Below are positions 37,600 through 46,637 of a DNA stretch of 64,000 nt, one piece after another (positions within the stretch are counted from its first letter, which is position 1; each line of letters opens with the position of its first letter). Made by a program: the position numbers and the translations under genes. The DNA comes from JBBKWU01 sp037969035 (lineage in GTDB: Bacteria > Pseudomonadota > Alphaproteobacteria > Micavibrionales > Micavibrionaceae): assembly GCA_037969035.1 (NCBI GenBank), contig JBBKWU010000023.1, forward strand, positions 39,275 to 103,274. Direction: 5' to 3'. The notes under the pieces were generated by a model. That model was given only the letters and a program-made list of their open reading frames with translations, was not told the DNA's origin and searched no databases.

Positions 37600-37615
37600 T
37601 GGCATGGTCTTCGCA
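37600..37615 (+). promoter_or_regulatory. Sigma-54 promoter of flgI-flgJ
   Basis: TGGCATG-GTCT-TCGCA, two mismatches to the consensus and exact GG-N10-GC spacing. The flgI start is 36 bases further on. Confidence 0.75.
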
Positions 37616-37650
37616 TCTGTTAATACTGGAAACAAAGATGAGGAATGACC

Positions 37651-38793
37651 ATGACAAACATATTTGGTTTACTTAAGACATCATTATTTATTGCTGCAAT
37701 GACCGTGACAATTCTCGGCGGCGCAATGACACATGATGCATTCGCCAAAACAACACGCATCAAGGATATCGTGGATATCGAAGGGGTGCGTGAAAACATG
37801 TTGGTCGGTTATGGCCTCGTGGTTGGCCTTAATGGCACAGGCGACAGCCTGAACAACTCCCCGTTCACAGAACAAAGTCTGGTCGCGATGCTGGAACGCC
37901 TAGGCGTCAGCGTTCGCGGCCAAAATATTAACACAGGCAATATTGCCGCTGTTATGGTCACAGGAACCCTGCCCCCCTTTGCGAACCAAGGTTCAAAAAT
38001 CGATGTGACCATTTCTGCTCTTGGTGATTCTGAGAGCCTTCAAGGCGGTACATTGCTCGTGACTCCCTTAATGGGTGCTGACGGCAATGTTTACGCTGTT
38101 GGTCAAGGCTCGGTAAATATTGCCGGCTACTCTGCCACAGGTGATGCAGGAAGCGTCATCCAAAACACCCCGACCACAGGCCGCATCCCCGAAGGTGCCA
38201 TTGTTGAGCGTGAAATTGACTTCAACATGGACAGCTTTAACGAAATCCGCCTTGCCCTGCGCAATCCTGATTTCACAACAGCACGCCGCATCGCAAGCGC
38301 CATTAACGGCTTTACCTCTGGCAACATTGCCCGCGCCGAAAACTCAGGCAGCGTTCTTTTGCAAAAGCCAAACGGCTTCAAAGGTACAATAGTTGACCTG
38401 ATTACAGATATCGAGCAACTGCCGATCCAACCTGACCAAGTGGCACGCGTTATTATTGATGAAAGCTCAGGCGTGATTGTTATGGGCGCAGATGTTCGCA
38501 TCAGCACCGTTGCGATTGCCCAAGGCAACCTAACAATCAGAATCACCGAAACACCACAAGTGTCGCAGCCAAACCCGTTTTCTGAGCAAGGCCAGACTGT
38601 AGTTGTTCCGCGTACCGATATCCAAGTCAACGAAGGCGATGATGTAACGCTCGGCGTATTAGAGACAGGCGTCACGCTACAAGACTTGGTTACAGGATTA
38701 AACCGCATGGGTGTATCACCACGCGACACGATCACCATCTTGCAAGCGATCAAAGCCGCAGGCGCGCTACAGGCTGAAATCAAGAGCATCTAA
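37651..38793 (+). CDS. flgI: Flagellar P-ring protein FlgI
   Basis: 380 residues from ATG 37651; GAGGA is six bases upstream, whereas the in-frame ATG at 37645 abuts it. A signal peptide ends near AFAKT. The mature start RIKDIVDIEGVRENMLVGYGLVVGLNGTGD is unmistakable, as is the C-terminal LQDLVTGLNRMGVSPRDTITILQAIKAAGALQAEI. Forms the periplasmic P ring. Confidence 0.97.
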   Translation: MTNIFGLLKTSLFIAAMTVTILGGAMTHDAFAKTTRIKDIVDIEGVRENMLVGYGLVVGLNGTGDSLNNSPFTEQSLVAMLERLGVSVRGQNINTGNIAAVMVTGTLPPFANQGSKIDVTISALGDSESLQGGTLLVTPLMGADGNVYAVGQGSVNIAGYSATGDAGSVIQNTPTTGRIPEGAIVEREIDFNMDSFNEIRLALRNPDFTTARRIASAINGFTSGNIARAENSGSVLLQKPNGFKGTIVDLITDIEQLPIQPDQVARVIIDESSGVIVMGADVRISTVAIAQGNLTIRITETPQVSQPNPFSEQGQTVVVPRTDIQVNEGDDVTLGVLETGVTLQDLVTGLNRMGVSPRDTITILQAIKAAGALQAEIKSI

Positions 38794-38856
38794 TAACCGC
38801 CGATCATAACGGATAGATAGACAGACAACTATATAAGAGAGAGTAAAAGAGAGAAA

Positions 38857-39258
38857 ATGACCGAGATCAATAGCACAGATCCAAACCTTGCCGTACTCCG
38901 CGCCGCACAGCTAAAAACAAGCCGTGCCGCCGAAACGGAAAAGCTGGCAAAGGACATGAACATCAAAGCGATCGATAAGGCCGCGCAAGAGTTCGAAGCT
39001 GTCTTCCTCACCGAAATGATGAAGCCTATGTTTGAAGGCATCGAGCCTGACCCCATGTTTGGCGGCGGCAAAGGCGAGGAAGTTTTTCAAGGCATGCTGC
39101 TGGAGCAATACGGTAAAACCATGGCGCAACGCGGCGGCGTTGGTATCGCCGATATGGTCAGAGCCGAAATGATCCGTATTCAGGCCGCCACACAAACACA
39201 AAGAACCGAATTGGCGCAAGACCCACTACCCCAAGCAAACGTACAAGCCAAAGAATAA
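38857..39258 (+). CDS. flgJ: Rod-binding protein (FlgJ N-terminal type)
   Basis: 133 residues, only the rod-binding domain (AIDKAAQEFEAVFLTEMMKPMF...GGGKGEEVFQGMLLEQYGKTMAQRGGVGIADMV). The muramidase domain of enterobacterial FlgJ is missing, as is usual in alphaproteobacteria, where a separate enzyme opens the wall. Second gene of the flgI operon. Confidence 0.9.
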   Translation: MTEINSTDPNLAVLRAAQLKTSRAAETEKLAKDMNIKAIDKAAQEFEAVFLTEMMKPMFEGIEPDPMFGGGKGEEVFQGMLLEQYGKTMAQRGGVGIADMVRAEMIRIQAATQTQRTELAQDPLPQANVQAKE

Positions 39259-39285
39259 CCCGCAATCATTCGTAGGAGAGAAAAC

Positions 39286-39792
39286 ATGAGCACAATGGAA
39301 AACACACCAGAACAAACACAAGAAATCAGCGAAAACCTGAATAGTATGTTCACATTGTCCGAAGACCCGCACCAAGCCATCCACGACATGATGAAAACCA
39401 TCGATGATCTTCGTGAAATTTATGCCGAAGAAAACGAAGCGTTGAGAAAAGCAGACAGCAAACGCTTTGTTTCTCTTCAAAAACGTAAAATCGATGCGGC
39501 GTTTCAATACCGCGCAGGGTCACAGCAAATCATTAAACGTAGCGATGAGTTCAAAAAGACCGATCCAGCTCTGCGTAAACAGTTGATTGAGAAGCAGCAG
39601 GAATTTTCCGTTCTTGCCAATGCAAACATCGAAGCCCTCGCCCGTATGCGCGGCACACTGGACGCCCTCAACGAACGCCTTTTGGGTGCTGCCCGTAGAG
39701 CTGTCATCAAAAAAGACATCAATTACGGCAACAAAGGCGAGATGCACAAAAGCAATGAGCCCCTGTCATTAGGAATAAATGAGTCTGCCTAA
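39286..39792 (+). CDS. FlgN-like flagellar chaperone (putative)
   Basis: 168 residues, nearly all helical with coiled-coil character (DDLREIYAEENEALRKADSKRF, QKEFSVLANANIEALARMRGTLDALNERLL). Size, EENEALR motif and place after flgI-flgJ fit a FlgN-type chaperone for hook-filament junction proteins. Sequence evidence alone is weak. Confidence 0.6.
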   Translation: MSTMENTPEQTQEISENLNSMFTLSEDPHQAIHDMMKTIDDLREIYAEENEALRKADSKRFVSLQKRKIDAAFQYRAGSQQIIKRSDEFKKTDPALRKQLIEKQQEFSVLANANIEALARMRGTLDALNERLLGAARRAVIKKDINYGNKGEMHKSNEPLSLGINESA

Positions 39793-39805
39793 ATAAAAAA
39801 ATGCG

Positions 39806-39834
39806 AACACTGCGCCCCATTTTCGCGCGGTGTT
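39806..39834 (+). terminator. Terminator-like hairpin after the flgN-like gene
   Basis: AACACTGCGC and GCGCGGTGTT pair over ten bases (one G-U) around a 9-base loop. No T-run follows, so it may stabilise the mRNA end rather than terminate. Confidence 0.4.
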
Positions 39835-39885
39835 ACGTGTAATAGGTATAGACAAAATAAATTGCCTTCATAAAAGGAGAGCTAA

Positions 39886-41574
39886 ATGGATAATTTGATC
39901 AGCATATTTTTCCCGACAGCGCCCGCAAAACCGAGCGGCACAAGCGCGTCAGGAAACACAGGCTCTGCCCTGCCGAAACAATTCTCACCTGAATTTTTCG
40001 AGCTTCTTCAGGGTGAAATTTCCGCGCTGACAGCCCCTGGTCATGGCTCCATTACAACGGCTGATATCAACAAACTTAGCGACACACAAATTGAAATTCT
40101 AGGTAACTTTCTCAGCAATGTCGAAGTTGGTGAAAATGGTGAGATGATCTACAGCCACCCTGATATCGGTAGCTTTGTTGAACCTCAAAATATTCTCCCA
40201 TCTGCATCTTTAAGTGGGAGCGTCAAGGCCGAGTTTGATCCTGCTGTGATCGATGTTATCGAACAAATCCCTGCGCCAGATGTGAATACAATCACAACCA
40301 CAGCCTCTGAAAAACTAAGCGCCCATATGGAGCAGCTTTTGAACGGCCTACCGCAAGAAAGCCGCAACGCGTTCATTGATGGTGAAGTCAGTGCTGAATT
40401 AATTGCCACAGGCATGAGCCCTGCGGAAATGGTGTCCTTTATCCAAAACCTTAAAGCCAAAACAGAGCGTGACAAAGAAGACGCACAAAATACCCTGCTG
40501 TCTTTGATTGCCCCTGCGGCGGCTGAGACAAAGCCTGTCCTAGATGAACAAAATGTTATTTTCCTGCCACGCGGTATCGTGGTCTCCGCGACAGCTTCAT
40601 CGAAATCCGAAGGCAAAAGCAGTGACACAGACAAAGGCATTAATGTTGCGGGCGAAGCAAACGCAGGCTCCAAAGCGGGTGAAAACGTCGCCCGTGCGCT
40701 CAACAAAGCCATACAAAGCCTTACAACACAAGGCAGCATGACAGGCCTTTATGACGGAACAGCCACGGCTACCGATGTCGCACAATCCGAGCGCGGCTTT
40801 GATAAAATTCTCAGCATGTTTGAACAACCTGCGACAGAAAGATCGGGTAGCATTAAAATGCCCGAAGGTCTTGATAGAAACCTGAATGCGCCCCTCACCC
40901 TCGCCGAAGCCAAAGCACTCGCCGATGTTAAAATAAGCGCAGGATTAAGCACCGTGCCCGCAAATGCCGCAGCGACAGAACAAAATGTTTCCGCCTCCGC
41001 CTTATTGAACAGCGTATTCCCTGACGGCGTTGATTGGTCAACCGCCCCAGGCGCACCGCAAACAGCCAATAACAACGTGACACTGGCGACAATGACAAGC
41101 CTTTCAAGCCAAAGTAACGCCGCCACAGCCGCACACCCTGCGACCCAAACCGTGGCCGCCACCATCACAAAAGCAGGACAAGGCGATAACAAAAACATCA
41201 CCCTTCGTCTTGATCCACCAGCTTTAGGGCGCGTGCAAGTCCGTATGGAGATCACCGAAGACCATATGGTCAAAGCCATTATTACATCTGAAAAACCGCA
41301 AACCCACATGATGCTGCAACGTGATGCACATGTTTTGGAGCGTGCGTTACAAGATGCTGGCCTTGATGCGCTTAGCAGTTCCCTCGAATTTGAGCTTTCA
41401 CAAGATGGTGGCCTGTTCAGCGACAATGACGGTCGCGGCGGTGACAATGCCTCTGGTGGCTCTTCTGGCTCATCGAATGGCGGCGACAATGACGGCATGG
41501 AAATCATCGAGAGCAAAATGACATGGAATGTTGATCCAGAAACAGGACACATGCATTACAACTTGATGGTCTAA
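39886..41574 (+). CDS. fliK: Flagellar hook-length control protein FliK
   Basis: 562 residues. Long low-complexity Ala/Ser/Thr-rich N-terminal and middle region typical of the molecular ruler, then the conserved C-terminal switch domain ITLRLDPPALGRVQVRMEI...MMLQRDAHVLERALQDAGLDA. AAGGAG precedes the ATG. FliK is secreted during hook growth and triggers FlhB specificity switching. Immediately upstream of flagellin. Confidence 0.92.
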   Translation: MDNLISIFFPTAPAKPSGTSASGNTGSALPKQFSPEFFELLQGEISALTAPGHGSITTADINKLSDTQIEILGNFLSNVEVGENGEMIYSHPDIGSFVEPQNILPSASLSGSVKAEFDPAVIDVIEQIPAPDVNTITTTASEKLSAHMEQLLNGLPQESRNAFIDGEVSAELIATGMSPAEMVSFIQNLKAKTERDKEDAQNTLLSLIAPAAAETKPVLDEQNVIFLPRGIVVSATASSKSEGKSSDTDKGINVAGEANAGSKAGENVARALNKAIQSLTTQGSMTGLYDGTATATDVAQSERGFDKILSMFEQPATERSGSIKMPEGLDRNLNAPLTLAEAKALADVKISAGLSTVPANAAATEQNVSASALLNSVFPDGVDWSTAPGAPQTANNNVTLATMTSLSSQSNAATAAHPATQTVAATITKAGQGDNKNITLRLDPPALGRVQVRMEITEDHMVKAIITSEKPQTHMMLQRDAHVLERALQDAGLDALSSSLEFELSQDGGLFSDNDGRGGDNASGGSSGSSNGGDNDGMEIIESKMTWNVDPETGHMHYNLMV

Positions 41575-41706
41575 TTTAATAGCCTAATCGACCCCCTCCA
41601 TTATTCCATAATTTTTGAGTGGTATTAATTGCTATAACGCGCTCAAAAAGGCATAGCCAATTTTTTTCAAGCTTTTTTAACTATTTCATATTATACTTAA
41701 GGAAGC

Positions 41707-41722
41707 TGGTAGGATTCCGGCT
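41707..41722 (+). promoter_or_regulatory. Possible weak sigma-54 promoter of flagellin
   Basis: TGGTAGG-ATTC-CGGCT keeps the essential GG-N10-GC but matches little else of the consensus. Situated 44 bases before the flagellin ATG. Confidence 0.4.
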
Positions 41723-41765
41723 GAAGACTATAGAATAATTGGGGACCTAGGAAAGGATATCCGTT

Positions 41766-42578
41766 ATGACATCAGATGTCAGTTTAACTGCCGCGTTAAA
41801 GAATAATATCTTATCGCTTAAGGGCACGGATAAAAGCAGTGCCGAACGCGTTAAGGATAGTTCCGCGGGATTATTACAAGCACAAGAATCAGCCGACGCA
41901 CCGCAAGCACAAGATAGTGTTGTTGCGGCAACTGCGCTTAATTCACGTGCATCAGGCTTAACCCGCGTCATTGAAGGGTTAAGCAACAGCATTCAAACAT
42001 TAAAATCAGCCGATCAAGGGCTGGATGACATTGCCGCGCTACTCGGCGATGCCAAGGCCATTTTGCAAGACGCCCGTAAAAACGGCGAATCAGCAGAATT
42101 GGTTGAAAAATACAACGCGACGCTAAACAAGATCGACGATCTTGCCGCAAGCGAGTCCAACGCCTTCAAAGGTGTAAACCTTCTGAACGGCGATAACTTA
42201 ACGACATTCTTTAACGAAGATAAATCAACCTCGCTTTTGACGCAGGGACGCATCCTTTCGTCAAACTCTCTTGGTCTTTCCGAACTGGATTACCCGGGCG
42301 CGCCGATTGAAAACGCCTTCAGAGCAATCGAAGGTGCTGGCAATGAAGTACAAAGCTTTGATGCGTCGCTGGCCAATGATTTATCCAACATACAGACACG
42401 TCGTAATTTTACGCAAAACCTAATCGGTACACTCACCGAAGGGGCAGATAAAATCGCCGTGACGAACCAAAGTGCCGAAGGCGCAACATTGCTGGCACTT
42501 CAAGCCAAGCAACAATTGCAAGGCTCTGACACGTCGCTTGCCTCACAAGCACAAGAGGCCATATTACGCTTCTTCTAA
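41766..42578 (+). CDS. Flagellin
   Basis: 270 residues, a minimal flagellin with only D0/D1-type helices and no variable outer domain. N-terminal part SVVAATALNSRASGLTRVIEGLSNSIQTLKSADQGLDDI and C-terminal LSNIQTRRNFTQNLIGTLTEGADKIAVTNQSAEGATLLALQAKQQL...ILRFF fit alphaproteobacterial flagellins. The extreme N-terminus (LSLKGTDKSSAERVKDSSAG) departs from the usual RLSSGLRI motif. AAAGGA precedes the ATG; flbT and flaF follow. Confidence 0.88.
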   Translation: MTSDVSLTAALKNNILSLKGTDKSSAERVKDSSAGLLQAQESADAPQAQDSVVAATALNSRASGLTRVIEGLSNSIQTLKSADQGLDDIAALLGDAKAILQDARKNGESAELVEKYNATLNKIDDLAASESNAFKGVNLLNGDNLTTFFNEDKSTSLLTQGRILSSNSLGLSELDYPGAPIENAFRAIEGAGNEVQSFDASLANDLSNIQTRRNFTQNLIGTLTEGADKIAVTNQSAEGATLLALQAKQQLQGSDTSLASQAQEAILRFF

Positions 42579-42619
42579 TGAACGAGTAATGAACAAGCGC
42601 ATAAAACAGACAAAACTCA

Positions 42620-42653
42620 AAAAGCGGCTCCACGGGGTCGCTTTTGTTTTTTT
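42620..42653 (+). terminator. Intrinsic terminator after flagellin
   Basis: AAAAGCG and CGCTTTT (42620-42626, 42639-42645) form a stem with a 12-base loop, followed by GTTTTTTTG. Confidence 0.75.
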
Positions 42654-42789
42654 GTCCTATTTGGCACCATATTCATGAGTGTCTGATTTCAATAGAATAT
42701 TTACGATTTCCTGTTACACTTTATATATTAAAAGCGCAGAAGAATTCTGTGTTCACGCTTTCAGGATGACAGCATAAAGGAAGAAATCC

Positions 42790-43224
42790 ATGGCCCTAAT
42801 CATCGACTTAAAACCCAACGAAAAAATTCTAATCGGCAACGCGGTTATTACCAATGACACGCAACGCACGCGCTTACATATTTCAGGCGACGCGCCTATA
42901 TTGCGCGAAAAAGACGTGATGTTGGAAAATGAAACCAATACACCCTGCAAACAAATCTACTTTTTGGTGCAATGTATGTATCTGGCGCGCAACCCGACAA
43001 TTTACCACGACAAGTATTTTCAGCTCATCCGCGACATTCAACATGCCGCACCGACAACATCGCTTTTCTTTATGAAGATCAACGACATGATTATTGAAGG
43101 CTCGTATTACAAAGCCATGAAAGAAGCGCAAAATCTTTTGGACCATGAAACGGAACTCATGAAAAAAATGAACGCCGCCCTATCAAAAGCACAGGATGAC
43201 AAAGGGGCAACCATTGCAGAATAA
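42790..43224 (+). CDS. flbT: Flagellin translation regulator FlbT
   Basis: 144 residues. MALIIDLKPNEKILIGNAVITN and the C-terminal SYYKAMKEAQNLLDHETEL are family features. In Caulobacter FlbT binds the flagellin mRNA leader and represses translation until the hook is complete. AAAGGA precedes the ATG; its end overlaps flaF. Confidence 0.93.
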   Translation: MALIIDLKPNEKILIGNAVITNDTQRTRLHISGDAPILREKDVMLENETNTPCKQIYFLVQCMYLARNPTIYHDKYFQLIRDIQHAAPTTSLFFMKINDMIIEGSYYKAMKEAQNLLDHETELMKKMNAALSKAQDDKGATIAE

Positions 43225-43762
43225 CCCACCACCACCTCATAACAACCCGTATGCCTCGGCAGCGGGTGCTTACGATAAAAGTGCACATAAAAACACGCCC
43301 GACCAGCGCGAGCTAGAAGCGCGTGTATTGATGAAAGCCACCAAATCCATGCAGGATTTAAAAGCCAAATGGGGTAGCCACACAAATGACGAACTGAATG
43401 ATATCCTGACCTATAACCGTCAAATCTGGATGATGTTTGTCGACACCGCGATTGAAGATGACAACCCAAGTCGCAGCAAAGAACTCCGCAGTAACATTGC
43501 GAACTTAGGCATGTTTATTTTCAATCATACGATTGATATCCAAGCCCAACCGCAAAAAGATAAGCTCGACGTCTTGATCCAGATCAATCGCGACATTGCC
43601 TCTGGCCTGATGACAAAAACCAAAACCAGCGATCACGAAAAAGAATTAGAGCTTAAAGAGCGCGAGCAAAAAATCGCCGACAACGCCGCCGCACAAGGCA
43701 AAGCCACGCCCAACACACAACCCTCAAAGACTCCTGAAAAAGAAACACCCCCCTCAAAATAA
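43214..43762 (+). CDS. flaF: Flagellin secretion activator FlaF
   Basis: 182 residues from TTG 43214, which has AAAGGGG six bases upstream; ATG 43196 is in frame but lacks an SD. The core NPYASAAGAYDKSAHKNTPDQRELEARVLMKATKSM...YNRQIWMMFVDTAIEDDNPSRSKELRSNIANLGMFIFNHT is FlaF-like. The C-terminal tail after about residue 140 is low-complexity and longer than typical (~120). FlaF opposes FlbT and promotes flagellin translation and secretion. Confidence 0.9.
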   Translation: MQNNPPPPHNNPYASAAGAYDKSAHKNTPDQRELEARVLMKATKSMQDLKAKWGSHTNDELNDILTYNRQIWMMFVDTAIEDDNPSRSKELRSNIANLGMFIFNHTIDIQAQPQKDKLDVLIQINRDIASGLMTKTKTSDHEKELELKEREQKIADNAAAQGKATPNTQPSKTPEKETPPSK

Positions 43763-43775
43763 CAAACCGGCTTCT

Positions 43776-44456
43776 TTACGGAGACGGAGTCTTACCACCT
43801 GGGATGGCGCGTAAATGGTTTGCGCCGTCTACGTTATGACGCAGGCCTGCCATGTGATCAGGCAAAGATTCTAAACCATGGGTTTCCAAAGCTTTATTCA
43901 CACGTTCAAACAACGTTTCTGCGGTTGGAAAATCAACCAGATGGCACGAGCTACCCTGATTAATAAAGCTAAAGATATATTCTTCCAACGCCATAAAATG
44001 ACCTTTGCGGAAGTTTTCATCCGTGGCAAGCCATGCCGCCACGGGTATTAAAAGCGCACTTGTATCCGCCAAAACCCGTTCGATAATCTCATCGCGTGTT
44101 TCAGGTGCAGATAAATCCAGCGTTTCTCCATTTCTAATGGCGGCTTCTGTTTTGTCGATATCTTGCCCGAAAAATTTGGTCATCATCTCCTCATCCGCAC
44201 CGCCCAAAACGTTCAAGCGCACGACATCCAATGGTTTTGCAGGAATACCTGCCAGATTAAGCTGACGCGCATAAATCAAATATTCCGCAAACGGTGTGTA
44301 ACGTGCATCACTATACGTAGCAGAAATTCCGGCCATATGGCACAGCATACGAACATCGCCCTCAAACACTTGCTGTCCATAGTCATCGAACTCGCCAAAG
44401 CAATATTCCATATGACGCTCAACAAGATCGGCTGCTTTTGTGTATTTCGTGGTCAT
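43776..44456 (-). CDS. Hypothetical protein
   Basis: 226 residues, soluble and mixed helical. No recognised domain; three Cys and several His are scattered. It converges on flaF with 13 bases between stops and is divergent from the NDUFA9-like gene. Nothing in the sequence ties it to flagella. Confidence 0.7.
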   Translation of the reverse strand: MTTKYTKAADLVERHMEYCFGEFDDYGQQVFEGDVRMLCHMAGISATYSDARYTPFAEYLIYARQLNLAGIPAKPLDVVRLNVLGGADEEMMTKFFGQDIDKTEAAIRNGETLDLSAPETRDEIIERVLADTSALLIPVAAWLATDENFRKGHFMALEEYIFSFINQGSSCHLVDFPTAETLFERVNKALETHGLESLPDHMAGLRHNVDGANHLRAIPGGKTPSP

Positions 44457-44577
44457 TTTATGTGCATCTCCCTATGTTTTCATATGTCATAAAACATTCT
44501 TTGCGCGTGCGCAACCATTTCCCCAACAGTTTTAGTGATTAAAGGTTGTGATCTATCAACAAGCAGATATGGACTTC

Positions 44578-44586
44578 TGATATAAT
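44578..44586 (+). promoter_or_regulatory. Extended -10 promoter of the NDUFA9-like gene
   Basis: TGA-TATAAT, an extended -10 element with a perfect hexamer, 55 bases before the ATG at 44642. No -35 is evident. Confidence 0.45.
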
Positions 44587-44641
44587 CAGCGTCATATTAT
44601 TGATCGTCCATAACCAACGTAAGAGATAAAAGGCGCGAAAT

Positions 44642-45607
44642 ATGTCACGGAACTATAAAACAGCAACCATTTTCGGCGGTACAGGCTTTATTGGTGCGCA
44701 GATTGTGCGCAACCTCGCTAAACAGGGCTATATCGTGAAAATCGCCACGCGCGTTCCTGAACACGCCTATTTCCTAAAACCTTGTGGCTCTGTCGGACAA
44801 ATTGTCCCTGTATTTTGTGATTACCGCGATTCAAGCAGCATTAAACAGGCAGTTAAAAAATCTGATATCGTTGTGAACTGTATCGGCATTCTCTATGAGA
44901 AGAAAAAAAGCAGCTTTAAAACAGCCCACATCAAAATACCGCGCAATATCGCCCAAGCTTGCAAAAGCCAGAACGTAAAACGTTTTGTGCATATCTCATC
45001 GCTCGGCGTTCATGGCTCATCTAAATACGGCAAGACAAAGCTTGAAGGCGAAACGGAAATTATGAAAGAATTTCCCGAAGCCACGATACTGCGCCCGAGC
45101 ATTGTCTTTGGCCCACAAGATAACTTCTTCAACATGTTTGCCGAAATGGCACGCTACACACCGTTTTTGCCGCTCATCGGTGGGGGGCACACAAAATTCC
45201 AACCTGTCTATGTTGGTGATGTTGCCGATTGCGTGATGGCGGCGCTTACCATTGATAAAAGCAACGAGAACAACCCGTGCGGCAAGATATATGAGCTTGG
45301 CGGGCCACAAACCGTCACCTTCCGTCAAATTTATGCGCTATTGTTCAAATATACAGGGCGCTCACGCACTTTGATTACGCTGCCGTGGGGCATTGCAAAG
45401 ATCAAAGCGGCCTTTATGACACTTCTCCCCAACCCGCTATTAACCCCCGATCAGGTTGAAAGCTTAAAGACCGATAGCATCGTGAGCGAGAATGCGCTAA
45501 CCATTGACGATCTAGGACTACAGGCGACTGGTATGGCACAAATTCTGCCCTTTTATCTGGAGCGTTTCCGTCCGGGCGGAAAGTTTGCGGAGAAAAAAAA
45601 CGCATAA
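44642..45607 (+). CDS. NDUFA9-like NAD(P)-binding protein
   Basis: 321 residues. Atypical short-chain dehydrogenase fold with a Rossmann motif GGTGFIG (12-18) and VVNCIGILYE, HISSLGVHG, YGKTKLEGE. Closest pattern is the alphaproteobacterial complex I NDUFA9 subunit family. Probably a membrane-associated accessory of respiratory complex I or a general NmrA-like oxidoreductase. Leads into the surA gene. Confidence 0.88.
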   Translation: MSRNYKTATIFGGTGFIGAQIVRNLAKQGYIVKIATRVPEHAYFLKPCGSVGQIVPVFCDYRDSSSIKQAVKKSDIVVNCIGILYEKKKSSFKTAHIKIPRNIAQACKSQNVKRFVHISSLGVHGSSKYGKTKLEGETEIMKEFPEATILRPSIVFGPQDNFFNMFAEMARYTPFLPLIGGGHTKFQPVYVGDVADCVMAALTIDKSNENNPCGKIYELGGPQTVTFRQIYALLFKYTGRSRTLITLPWGIAKIKAAFMTLLPNPLLTPDQVESLKTDSIVSENALTIDDLGLQATGMAQILPFYLERFRPGGKFAEKKNA

Positions 45608-45674
45608 ATCACGTGCAATGCCCTGCCAAATTTTGTATGCAGAACTATGTTCTTTGAAAGTAATTAGGAGACCC

Positions 45675-46628
45675 ATGCGTAAAATAGCGTTTTGTATTTT
45701 GCTGGCTGCCGTTGGTGCCACACTGTTTATAACATCAGCGACACCAGCGCGTGCGCAATCCGAAGGCATTGCTGCGGTTGTGAATGATGGCATTGTATCG
45801 CAATCTGATGTTGATGCGCGTCTGCGCCTGATCATCGCGTCTGCGGGTATGCCCAACAACGCGGAAATTCGTGAAAAAGTAACACCGCAAGTCCTGACAA
45901 TATTGATTGACGAGCAAATCCGCAAACAAGAAGCCACAAGGCTTGGTATCGAAATCACCGATGCGGATATCAATGAAGGCATTGGCATTATCGCTGGCCA
46001 AAACAACATGGACATGGATAGCTTTGTCAAAGCCATGCAACATGATGGCATCAAAGAACGCACACTAAGACAGCAAGTTCACGCGCAACTGGCATGGAAC
46101 GAAGTCATCACAAAAGAAATTCGCCCAAAAATCGAAATTTCTGACCAACAAGTTGATATTATGATGGAGCGTATCATGGCGCGCACAGGCACAGATGAAT
46201 ATCTGGTTTCTGAAATTTACCTGTCCGTTCCTGAACAGGAAGAAGAACAAAACGTGCGCCAGCTTGCCAATAAATTGCACGGGCAACTCATCCAAAAACA
46301 AGCCCCGTTTGACCGTATGGCCGCACAATTTTCCGAAGGCGCATCAGGAACGCGCGGCGGAATGCTTGGTTGGGTACAAGCAGGACAACTCTCCGAAGAA
46401 CTCGACCGCGAACTCTCACATATGAATAAAGGTGCTATAAGCTCCCCTGTCCGTACGCTGTCGGGATATCACATTTTAATGCTCAACGATAAACGGACAC
46501 TTACGGCGGAAAACACTCCCTCACGCGAAGACGTTTTGAACAAAATAGGCATGGAAGAAATGGATCGTCGTCAACGCCGTTACTTCCTCGACCTAAAATC
46601 AACCGCCTTCATTGAAAAACGGGAATAG
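45675..46628 (+). CDS. surA: SurA-like periplasmic peptidyl-prolyl isomerase
   Basis: 317 residues from ATG 45675, preceded by TAGGAGA. Signal peptide ending SATPARAQ, a SurA N-terminal domain (EGIAAVVNDGIVSQSDVDARLRLI), and one parvulin domain (ASGTRGGMLGWVQAGQLSEELDREL...GYHILML). It folds outer-membrane proteins. Upstream of rsmA by nine bases, the classical surA-rsmA pairing (pdxA is absent). Confidence 0.9.
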   Translation: MRKIAFCILLAAVGATLFITSATPARAQSEGIAAVVNDGIVSQSDVDARLRLIIASAGMPNNAEIREKVTPQVLTILIDEQIRKQEATRLGIEITDADINEGIGIIAGQNNMDMDSFVKAMQHDGIKERTLRQQVHAQLAWNEVITKEIRPKIEISDQQVDIMMERIMARTGTDEYLVSEIYLSVPEQEEEQNVRQLANKLHGQLIQKQAPFDRMAAQFSEGASGTRGGMLGWVQAGQLSEELDRELSHMNKGAISSPVRTLSGYHILMLNDKRTLTAENTPSREDVLNKIGMEEMDRRQRRYFLDLKSTAFIEKRE

Positions 46629-46637
46629 GTATTCATT

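Noticed and set aside
40749..41552. 267-codon frame antisense to fliK
   Set aside because: Shadow of fliK; composition of a complementary-strand artefact.
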